Source: Dromiciops gliroides (lineage: Eukaryota; Chordata; Mammalia; Microbiotheria; Microbiotheriidae). From it: DNA of 64,000 nucleotides. The DNA lies in the NCBI RefSeq assembly GCF_019393635.1, contig NC_057867.1, positions 4,624,889 through 4,688,888 of the forward strand, given 5' to 3'. The notes under the pieces were generated by a model. The model was not told the origin of the DNA. It ran no database searches and worked only from the letters and a program-made list of their open reading frames with translations. Of this stretch, positions 55,530-64,000 are shown one piece after another. The stretch's first letter is position 1. Every line of letters begins with the position of its first letter. Made by a program: the position numbers and the translations under genes.

Positions 55530-57540
55530 GGCTCAAACGAGGGTGGAATCCTTATTTGTTACTGGGTCTCAACAACTTTTTCAAGAAGCTAAACAGTGAG
55601 GAAGGGAGATATGGGATAGCAGCAGGGCAGGCACGAAGGGTCAGGTGATTCTGCCAATGGGGGGGGGGGGGAAGCCAAGTTTTTATCCTTTGCCGGAGAA
55701 GCTTTAAGCCTACCACAAGAGGACACCGATATAGCAGCCAGTTTAGAGAACTGACACTTGGATTCCCGTGAGTCGAAAGTTGAAAGATGATATGATCCTT
55801 AAAAGCTCCTGCCCCTTCTCACTTCCCTTTTGAACAAAGGGATATTTCCTTCCTGTTGCTGGGAGGAGACAGAGAAGCCTCTCGCAGCCCAGGAAGGCTT
55901 TCAGGCAGCCATCAGGGAGCACCCTAGACCTTGCCTTCCCACTTGGGAGAATAGAGAGGACTTTCCATGGACACAGGCCAAAGTTCCTCCCCAACACCCA
56001 TATCCACACCACAATCACTCAGTGCACACACACTCATAAACACAATGAGGAAGAGGAGGAGACACTAAGTCAAGTAACTTGAAAAATTGTTTAAATTGGT
56101 CTGTGATTTCTCTAGCCCTAGTGACCCTGCAGACAGTAACTCCCAACTACACCCTAAGGTGTAAGACTACACCCTAAGGAGCCTGGTAGAAGCAAAAGCT
56201 CGGAGCCTCCCTCAGAGGCATCTGAACTGAATAGTCACACTACCATAGGCCTTCTTCTTCTAGCTCAGCCTCTATCTGAGCTTGAGGGTCCGAGTTCTTA
56301 AGGGGGTTAACTGGTTCTTTTCTATGTAGAGAGGGGCCCCACACCAAAGTCATAAAACAAAATAAATTTCCCAGAAGCCTTTGCTTTTAGGAGTAGGGAT
56401 CTGGGGGGAGTACAGTTGGGAGCTGAGCAAGTAGCTGTGCTGAGCCCTCCTCGGTGGGCCCAAGCCAGTGGGACTGATAATTCAGCTTAGGGTTACCAAA
56501 GTCAAAAGTTAAAAGAGCAACCAAACTCCCATTCCCCATCATACCCCAAACTAAGTCCCCACCCTTCTGCTTTCAGTTATTTACTGGAGTCCTCTTACCC
56601 CTTGACTAGCTTCTGGGGGCCCCTTAGGAGTGAGTATGCAGCCCCTAGTTTGGGAGCCCCCATTCTTAGGGATGCTCATTTCTGTACATGGTCTTGGGAG
56701 TCCAGAGGCAGAGGCATGGGAGTTGAGGACAGTTAAAGAAATGGGAGACCCACAGGGTGTTGGAAGGGAATTGGGATAGGGGAAGAGAGACTGTGGAATA
56801 ACCTCTCAGAGCTCCCCACACGATCACTCCCAAAAAAACCCTCCAAATAAAGAGAAAGAGACTGTGAACTCGACTGGGGAAGGGAGAGAGTAGATGGGGA
56901 AGGGGCCAGGGACTGAGATAAAAGGATCATTGGCACAGAGCTAGGTTTCCTGAGAGTAGAAAGAATGAGTGGTCAAGACAGCTCTGGAGTGGAGGGTTCC
57001 AGAAGGCAGGCAGCCATTGGGGTGGGTGGTGAGTGGTGGGAGGCGGAGGGCAGAGCAGCCTGCCTTCACTGCTAATCTCTCAAGAGATGCATATGGTAAA
57101 CTCATTGGAATTGTGTCAAGTGGAGAAGGGATTGGATTCTTCTTTCAAGCCAGAGAGCAAAACTATGACCAATGGAGGAAAGTTAGAGAAGCCAAGGGCA
57201 TTCTCAGTGTAAGGAAAAACTGCTTGAGAAAGGGTTCTGCACTTGGGGGTCAGAGGGCCCAGTTCAAATCCTGGTTTTGCCATTTATAAAAGCCAGTGTG
57301 CGACACTGGGCAAGTCCCTTCTGAGCCTCAGTTCCCTCATCAGTTCAAAGGAGAAGATGACTGACAAGATGACTTCTAAACTTACTTCCTCCCTTCTAGC
57401 TCTCCTGGTTGGCTTCCAGGTAGGCCTGAAGCTTCTTTATTTGATCTGGGACCCTCTAACGACAGAGATGGATACTTTAAGGCAGCTGAGGATGAGTGAG
57501 ATTGGAGATGGCGGGGGCAGGAAAGAAGGAATAGCTTTGA
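55530..57540. other. Intergenic stretch, mostly unique sequence
   Basis: No gene is recognised. A G run lies at 55660-55671. A MIR-like scrap lies at about 57230-57370 ('cagttcaaatcctggttttg ... gcctcagttccctcat'). Confidence 0.4.
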
Positions 57541-57547
57541 GACTGCT

Positions 57548-57960
57548 CAATATTCACTTCCAGAATAAGGGGATTTTCCTCAAGTGCAGGTCTGATCAAT
57601 TCACCTTCCTACTCAATAAACTGCTTTGGCTCCCTATCGCCACCAGGATTGAATACAACATGCTCCGTCTGGCATTTATAACCTTCATGATCCAGGCCCC
57701 TCCTATCTTTCCAGTCTTCTTCCACCTGACAACTGCCTTCAGTCCGCTGACTCTGGCTGCTCCATGAACAAGATATTCCATTTCTTGGCTCTGCCTGGAA
57801 GACTCTCCTTCCTCATCTCTGTCTCTTGCTTCTCTGGCTTCCTTCAAGCGCCAACTAAAATGCTACTTCCTGCAGGAAGCCTTTCCCAACCTCTTTTCAT
57901 TTCAGTGTCTTCTTTCTCTTAATTGTTGCTGTTTATCCTGTGGATAGCTTGCTTAGACCT
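57548..57960 (+). repeat. L2-type LINE 3' end
   Basis: The blocks 'tttggctccctatcgccacc', 'aggattgaatacaacatgct', 'ggcatttataaccttcatga', 'cttccttcaagcgccaacta' and 'gcaggaagcctttcccaacc' match the order of the L2 3' part. The overlapping open frames are remnants of it or chance. Confidence 0.7.
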
Positions 57961-58119
57961 GCCGATCTAGTCAAGCTCCCTTATTTTACAGAAAAAAAAA
58001 CCACTTAGGTCCCAAAAGGAGCCGGACTTTGCCTGAGGTCATCAAATTCGAAGTGAAAGAGGCCAGAGTCAAACCCAAGGGCTTCTGTCTTAAGTCCAAC
58101 AAGCATGTATTACTATATA

Positions 58120-58420
58120 GAGGCAGCTAAGGGTTGTGGCTGAGCAAATGTATGTGAGGCTGGAGTCCTCCTGACCCTAGTTCAAATCCAGCTTCAGATA
58201 CTTCCTAGCTGTGTGACCCTGAGCAAGTCAAACCTCTGTTTGTCTCAGTTTCTTCAACTGTAACATGGGGATAGTAGCAGCCCGTACCTCCCAGGGTTGT
58301 TGTGAGGATCAAATGAGATCATATTTGCAAAAAGTGCTTAGCACAGTCCCTGCTAGCATAGTATGATCATGACATATATGTCATGTCATATGTCATACAA
58401 ATGCTTAATCCTCCTTTCCC
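58120..58420 (+). repeat. Old MIR/MAR1-related SINE
   Basis: Head-like 'aggcagctaagggttgtggc', middle 'agctgtgtgaccctgagcaa', then 'cagggttgttgtgaggatca' and 'aaagtgcttagcacagtccc', the usual 3' half of a therian-wide SINE. Confidence 0.75.
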
Positions 58421-58640
58421 ACTAGCTATGAAAGGGGGGTAATGCTAGGCACTGGAGATGGAGACCAGTCCCCTTTCCTCCAGGAGCTGAGTTTGAGGCA
58501 ACCAGGGAGCACAGTGGCCAGGACACTGGATCCTGAATTGTGAGCCTAAGTGAAGCCTTAAGCATGAACATTCCTGCTTCGGTTTCCCCACCTATGAATC
58601 AAAATTGTAAACCGCTATACAAAGTCCACTTGGGGATTAT

Positions 58641-58735
58641 CACACACACACACACACACACACACACAGATCAGTAAATCAGAGGTGATCAGAGGAGGAG
58701 GAGGAGGAGGAGGAGAGACAGACAGACAGACAGAC
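58641..58735 (+). repeat. (CA)n, (GGA)n and (GACA)n microsatellite cluster
   Basis: Three simple repeats lie within 100 bp: (CA) about 14 copies at 58641-58669, (GGA) about 7 at 58694-58714, and (gaca) about 4-5 at 58717-58734. Confidence 0.95.
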
Positions 58736-59059
58736 AAAGACAGTGAGTACTTGGAACAACTCAGGCGACTCTGGTCTTAATGACCTCAGAAATTCAAGGT
58801 GCCATCATTTCCTAGGTATTGGCATCCCAAGCTTTCTGTGCTTTGGGAGTTGGTTCTTGATGAACAATTCATCACCCTGCGACCAAGGTGGTCCTGAGCC
58901 TCTCCGGACGAACTTGAATCAGTGCAAGAGACAGCTCATTGGGCAAGGTCACAGTCTGAACCTGCAGAAGCAGGTTTCCAAAGCCAGGTTCCTTACCCCC
59001 AACTTCTAACCTCAGCTCCTAGCCCCCCCACCCCACCCCGCGAAAAAGGGGCTGCTCAG

Positions 59060-60540
59060 ACACTTTGCCGAGCTCCTGCCCAGCTGGGGCCGAAGTAGTA
59101 CAGACCTCTCTTCCAGAAGGCAAGTGTAACCGGTGCATAAGGGCAGGAAGAAGCCAGGAGGAGAACGAGGTGCCCATGGCCGGAGAAGCACTGAGTAAGG
59201 CCATGCGGAACGCGAGCTGCTGCAACGGCCTCTGGGTTCGAGCCAGTGGCTCCTCCCGAGCTCCCAGGATCCTTGGAAAGAGCCAAAAGAACGCGAGCCC
59301 TTCGAAACCACCACGAGCTGGCCCAGCTCAAGAAGGTTTTACCTTTACACTAAAGAGCAGGGAGTTAATGAACTCCCGGGGCGAGCCTGGGACTCGTTAA
59401 CAGTCTCCTCCCTCTCGTCGGGGCCGCGAGCCTGATAGCAAGGCCGAGCTGCTTTTGACTTGGTGTGCAGTTGGAGGGGCGCGGGGCGGGCCCGGGGCAG
59501 GCGGAGACTCTTCGGGGCTGCTGCTTGGGATCGCTGGCATCTCCCCGATCTGCGGACACAGCGCTGCACAGAGAGGCTGCCCCGCCCGACGTCTCGCTAA
59601 CCAGCGGCTGCCGTCGCGGCCGGGTCATGCATGGGTCTGCCGCCGCCCACGCCCCCGCCCCGATCGGACAGCAGCGACTCTTCGGCGTCCATGATGGGGG
59701 CCTCCGAGGATCCCGGGGTCCCGAGGATGAAGCAGGGGAGGTCGAGGTCTTGTAGCCCCGTGTGGCTCGCCACTACGGCCGTGACCATCCCGGCGCTGCA
59801 GGTCGCCTGCACCACTGGCCTCTGTGTCTGTTTCATCATGTCCATTTCCAAGGTGAGCCGGGGCTGGAGCTCCGCCCTGGGGCGTGCGTGGCCTGAGAGC
59901 TTGCTCCTTTCCCTCACCTTTCTCCAGCAAACTTAGGCACTGGCGGCAGCCAGGTAAGGGGGTGGGGGGAACGTCTGCGTGCCGCCCCCCCCAACCCCCA
60001 TCTATCCGCTCCGCCTTAGAGGGAAGCGCTCGGGTGGAGCAGCGGGTGGCTTAGTAAATTTTGGCGGGGGCGGGGGGGTGGTCTGTTTTCTCTGTGGTCT
60101 TGCCTTCCATTAATACCTAGTCTGTGCATATACAGAAATCCTTAGCTCTGCCAAGGCGGCGTCCACGAGACGCCTTTGCTTTCTGAAAAGTTTGGCGGCT
60201 CCAGTCATATGGATGGAGGAGGCTAAGGCTAGTCTTCGGCCAGGTTCAGCTTCTTTCTCAGCCCTTGGGCTACCTGGGAAGGGAGAGCTTGCGGACAGTT
60301 TGCGCACTTGCCCCGCAGGCCCTCGGATGGTCCCTAGTGGCCGTGACCTTGGCGCGCGCCCCGGCCCGGGCCAAAGGAGCCTCGCCGCCCCCCCCCCCCC
60401 CCTGCGAGGACCAGACAAAGAGCAGGTTCGTTGGCAAGGAACGAGAATGGAAGCAAAGCCCGCCGCGCTCGGAAACGAGGCGGCTCCCGACATGCGGAAC
60501 AACAAAAGGAAGATTGAGGAAAAGCCGAGCAGCTGATGAG
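59060..60540. promoter_or_regulatory. CpG island around a first coding exon
   Basis: Dense CpG with GC-box-like gcggggcggg near 59480 and poly-C near 60390-60403. It brackets the exon at 59631-59852. Several overlapping long open frames on both strands result from GC content. Confidence 0.7.
59631..59852 (+). CDS. Probable first exon of a type II membrane protein, TNF-ligand (TRAIL)-like; gene continues off the window
   Basis: The frame gives 74 residues ending in lysine at a strong phase-0 donor (tccaag|gtgagc, GT at 59853). Residues 1-42 are Pro/Ser/Asp-rich, then basic (KQGRSRS). Residues 44-69 form one hydrophobic span (WLATTAVTIPALQVACTTGL) followed by CVCFIMSISK. A short basic cytoplasmic tail, a signal-anchor and an exon end just past the membrane match exon 1 of TNF-superfamily ligands such as TRAIL and RANKL. 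Which member it is cannot be told from this exon, since the diagnostic TNF-homology domain is in later exons. ATGs at 59691 or 59694 are alternative starts. It is the only plausible coding exon in the right-hand CpG island. The family assignment is inference. Confidence 0.5.
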
Positions 60541-60639
60541 AAGGTGCTCAAAGGTAAAGACCAGGGCCCCAGAGAATAGAAAGTGTCCCCGATTCGGGAG
60601 GGTCACCTGTAAGCTTTGGCCTTTGTCGAATCTCAACCA

Positions 60640-60825
60640 TCTCATAGGCTAGAACTGCCCTTCGGTGCCATCCATTCCTACCCCTTCATTTAATCCCCGG
60701 GGAAACTGAGGCTCAGCTTGATAGGGGACTTGACAAGATCGCACAGATCATAACAGGGCAAGATTAGAACCCAAGTCCTTTGACTCCTAATCCAGCATTC
60801 ACTGTGCCTCTTGCACCACCAGAAG
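60640..60825 (+). repeat. MIR SINE fragment
   Basis: Blocks 'gggaaactgaggctcagctt', 'agatcgcacagatcataaca' and 'cctttgactcctaatccagc' in MIR order. Confidence 0.65.
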
Positions 60826-60829
60826 AGCC

Positions 60830-61735
60830 ACCACCAGCTCCCCTTAAAGTTCACAAGTCTTCATTAGTTTTCTTTGCACATTAAAGGGTATTGTGAATCA
60901 TCTTCCCTCATGACCCTGTTCAATCCCTGTGTCATTTAAATCCGTGATTAATTCTCGGCAGGTATGGAGGTCTTCCCACTGCTGCAGTTGTTCAGTTCTG
61001 CTTTGGTGTTCCTCTAGGTGAGAAGGGATTTACTTCTTACTTCCTGTCCCACCCTTGAGCAGGTGGCCTCCGGAGTAGCTTATAGCCTGGTTTGTCTCTG
61101 GACTATTTAAACTTGCAGCTGCTTGGCAGCCAGGTGGCACAGATGACACACCCTCCTCCAAAGGGTGACTTCAGGTCTCCTTCAGGTAACTGTGGGACTC
61201 CACTGGGGAAGGGAGACTGTTTGTTTGCCAATCTGGGTGAGCTCATGGGAAGGACCTCACACTGGCAATTTCACTAGTGCCACGGAGCCTTTGGGGGTCC
61301 AGAGAGGCACACTCTCTCTTTTCCTTTGTCTTCCCATCACTCCTCCTCTGCTAGGGTGGCTGGGCCCGGTAGGCAAAGCCCCTCTCAGAGGAGGCACCGG
61401 GGACTTCTTTGCCCTGTCCTGGTCACCATTTTCTTTGGCTCACACTGCCTTGGCACTCTGCATTATCTTACTGGTCCCTCACTGCACCCCAGATTTGTGA
61501 GGCTAGGACAAGGGGATTGTCTCTCACCCCACCTGACAGAATGGAAAATGAGTCTCAGAGGTAAAAGGGCAAAATGAAAAAAGCCCTGACCTGGGGAGTT
61601 CAGCCCCTGTGGCTGTGGGAGTTTGTCAGTCTCACTTGACTTCCCTGAGTTTCCTGGTTTGTGGGCGTGTCAGAGCAGGTTGTCTCACCCACCCCACCTT
61701 ACTCACACCTTGAATTACTCTTATTTTAAAAAACA
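60830..61735. other. Intergenic or intronic stretch, no recognised feature
   Basis: If the exon at 59631-59852 is real, this is its first intron. No second exon resembling a TNF-ligand stalk or TNF-homology domain was recognised up to 64000. Confidence 0.4.
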
Positions 61736-61741
61736 GATTGC

Positions 61742-61880
61742 AGGGGCAGTTAGGTGGCTAAGTGGATAGAGCACCGGCCCTGGAGTCAGGATGACCTGAG
61801 TTCAAATCTGGCCTCAGACACTTAACACTTACAGGCTGTGTGACCCTGGGCAAGTCACTTAACCCCAATTGCTTCACCCC
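61742..61880 (+). repeat. Short tRNA-derived marsupial SINE (WSINE1-like)
   Basis: Head ggggcagttaggtggctaag. The duplication aacagattgc lies at 61732-61741 and 61881-61890. The tail is almost without poly-A. The head has lost the CTCF-core match. Confidence 0.92.
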
Positions 61881-62379
61881 AACAGATTGCTATTTGGATC
61901 TGACCCAGTCAGCAATCACCTACTCTGTTCCAAGCATTCTACTGAGTCCAGGAAACTCAGAGAAAGACAAAAACTTGGTCCCGCTCCTGGAGGTACTCAC
62001 CTTCCAATGGGGGAGACAACACATGGGCAACTGTGGACATCCATGCTGTATTTGGGGCAGTTGGGATGAGACCTCAAGAGGGAGTGAGCACAGACTGGAG
62101 AGACTGAGGCTGCTAGGCCACAATGGCCTCAACTTTGTCCACCTGGACCCTTCCTCTTGAGTCTTTATCACAAGGGAGGGTTCAGTTGGGGAGGAGGAAG
62201 TATTTCCAGAAAGCACTAAATATCAAGTGCAGCAATAGAATTGATTATTTCTAAAATGTTGTTAGTTCAGTTTCCCCAATTACTAGGTCTCAGGATGGAG
62301 AAATGGATATAGATGTGAATGTAGATGTAGATTCAAGTCCATCGGACAGGTCCCTTCATCTCAATCCCTGAGACCCTGG

Positions 62380-62545
62380 AAGCTAAATTCACTTTCCCAG
62401 TTCAGAAGATTGTAGCATCAAGAACAGAATGGCCCCTTATGGTTCATTGAGGAAATTGAGGCACAGAGAGAAGTTTACTTATGCAAGGTCACAAAGAATA
62501 AGTGGGGAAGCTGGGATTTGGCCATTTCACCAATTTCATTCTTTC
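62380..62545 (+). repeat. MIR-like fragment
   Basis: Blocks 'attgaggaaattgaggcaca' and 'gcaaggtcacaaagaataag' are a diverged MIR middle. Confidence 0.5.
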
Positions 62546-62607
62546 CTCCAGAGCCATCTGGGTCCAGTAGCAAGAAATATATCAGGATGACTGGAGATGG
62601 CCCCGGA

Positions 62608-62723
62608 TATTTAAGGCAATTGGGGTGAAGGGTCACACAGCTAAGTGTCTGAGGTGAGATTTAAACTCAGATTCTCCCAACTTCATGGTCAGTGCTCTAT
62701 CCACTGCTCCACCTAGCTGCCCC
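62608..62723 (-). repeat. Short tRNA-derived SINE, diverged fragment
   Basis: Minus-strand copy: 'ggcaattggggtgaagggtc', 'tgtctgaggtgagatttaaa', 'ctccacctagctgcccc'. No clear duplication. Confidence 0.8.
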
Positions 62724-62959
62724 AGGTGCTCAGTAAATATGTGGTAAAAAAAAAGATGGTTTGTTAGTTTCATGGCACTTGTCCCATTTTAGGTTGGAAA
62801 TGGGTCTCCCAAGACTAGATATTCCTTGAAGTGAGGATGGAGATTGGAATCCAGCTCCTTTCCAGACTCCAAGTCCAGGCCTTTTACCTTCACACCAAAG
62901 GGGGTGTCTGAACCCCTGCCCCCCACCTCCACCCAAGATCATAACTGTCAAAGACATAA

Positions 62960-63120
62960 CGCACCTAGAAAGAATTTACAGAGTCATCTTGTCCAACACA
63001 AGGTTCATTCATTTTCTGGATGGGGAAACTGAGCCCCAGAGAGTGGAAGGGCCCTGTAGATTAAGTGACAGAAGCAGAATCAGAACCCAAGTTTCCTCTG
63101 ACTCCAAATTAAAGGCACCC
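62960..63120 (+). repeat. MIR3-like fragment
   Basis: Blocks 'aatttacagagtcatcttgt', 'ctggatggggaaactgagcc' and 'ccctgtagattaagtgacag' in the order of an old MIR3-type element. Confidence 0.5.
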
Positions 63121-63779
63121 TCTGCCATGTCACCCCACCTGCCTCCCAGACACTGGCTCAGCACCAACCCTTCTTCATGCCACCCCCATGCCTGACTAGA
63201 TTACCCACAGCCAACTCCCTGGCAGCATTGTAGGGTGGGGGAAGGTATATATTGAGTCAAGAGAGCTAGTTAGTACTAGGGGTGGGGGTCCTGGACAAGA
63301 AACTACCTCTGGGGTGCAGTTATTTCCTTTGTAAAATGGGGAAGTGAACACAGGGTGTCTCAGAATTCTTAGTGCACATCATCACTGGTCGTTTTGTGGA
63401 GAAGGGGAGCTGGCCCCATGATCTCTGGAGGGGCCAATTCAGCCCTAAAATCTCTGCTCCTCCTCTTAAGCACCACTGACTGACTCCTCAGTCCCTGGGA
63501 AGTCTTGGCTGAGGAAGACCAGCCTCCAGCCAGCCCTTGGCTGAGTTAGGGAGCAGAGGAGCCAGTGGCGAGAATTGGTTCAGAAAAGGTGGTGTCCTGA
63601 GGGTCTCAGAATGTGCATCCCCCCAGGTCCTCATCTTCCCCTAGTCCTGAACTGGGGCCACAGCCTGGGGTGGGCCAGGCTTCCAGGCAAGGGAGGGGCT
63701 CCTGCTAGGTTAATAATGGAATTTCTTTGACACATTTTCATGTGTTGCTATATCCATGGTCAGGTGGTTTTATGTCTTT

Positions 63780-63860
63780 TTTTTCATTGTTGCAACAAAC
63801 ATTTATTTTATTTTTTCCAGTTACACGTAAGGGTAGTTTTCAACATTCATTTTGGTTTTA
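63780..63860 (-). repeat. L1 3' terminal fragment
   Basis: aacatttattttattttttc then 'agttacacgtaagggtagtt' and 'ttcaacattcattttggttt' is the reverse complement of the L1 tail seen at the end of 42548-42986. Confidence 0.65.
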
Positions 63861-64000
63861 TGTCTTTTAAGATAAGTTTTATTGCTGCCTCTTGTTTTTA
63901 CTGGCACTGTCGTCACTGGATGGACCATCTACCACCTTGGTAATGAATCCTCTCAGAACAAGGAAAAACACTGCAGCCCAGTCTCCCAGGAGCAATGCCA

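Noticed and set aside
4207-55536. A recurring peptide like LVSVKCLRPDLNSGPPESRAG in several open frames (for example 4207, 30075, 46475, 55315 minus)
   Set aside because: It comes from the tRNA-derived SINE read in one frame, each within a SINE with target-site duplications. It is not a gene family.
59597-59930. Minus-strand open frames antisense to the TNF-ligand-like exon
   Set aside because: No splice sites or membrane segment. The + strand frame has the donor and the signal-anchor, so the antisense frames are shadows.

Overview
The window looks like marsupial X-chromosome DNA. The main clues are the gene AKAP4 (X-linked in mammals and read here exon by exon), many copies of the marsupial tRNA-derived SINE in a short poly-A form (WSINE1-like) and a long form (MAR1-like), marsupial L1 3' UTR fragments, and abundant old MIR, L2 and L3 remnants. 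The abundance of the short SINE form leans towards an Australian marsupial, but the species cannot be fixed by eye.

Layout. Positions 1-1495 are a G-rich 22-23 bp minisatellite. From 1.5 to 3.25 kb lies a CpG island with many GC boxes, a cluster of four CCAAT boxes and a CHR-like element. It is arranged like a G2/M cell-cycle promoter firing leftwards, which would suit cyclin B3 (CCNB3, head-to-head neighbour of AKAP4 in human), although no cyclin exon is in the window. From 3.25 to 9.5 kb there is intergenic DNA with old repeats. From about 9.5 to 31 kb lies a long degenerate tandem array: eight copies of a composite unit of roughly 1.5-4.4 kb, with later SINE, L2 and hAT insertions.

AKAP4 occupies about 33.0-40.58 kb on the + strand, with five coding exons giving an 846-residue protein, two poly-A signals, and a candidate 5' UTR exon. 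The gene makes the main anchoring protein of the sperm-tail fibrous sheath. From 40.6 to 59 kb there is no recognisable gene. This stretch holds an L1 3' end, a purine tract, a (GGAT)n run, a second degenerate minisatellite of 3.9 kb (48.6-52.5 kb), an L3 LINE interrupted by three SINEs, and an L2 3' end.

At 59.06-60.54 kb there is a second CpG island with a probable first coding exon (59631-59852, +). It encodes a 74-residue type II membrane start that resembles exon 1 of TNF-family ligands such as TRAIL. The rest of that gene would lie beyond the right edge. The final 3.5 kb is intergenic repeats. Most open frames outside AKAP4 and this exon are by-products of repeats or GC-rich DNA.
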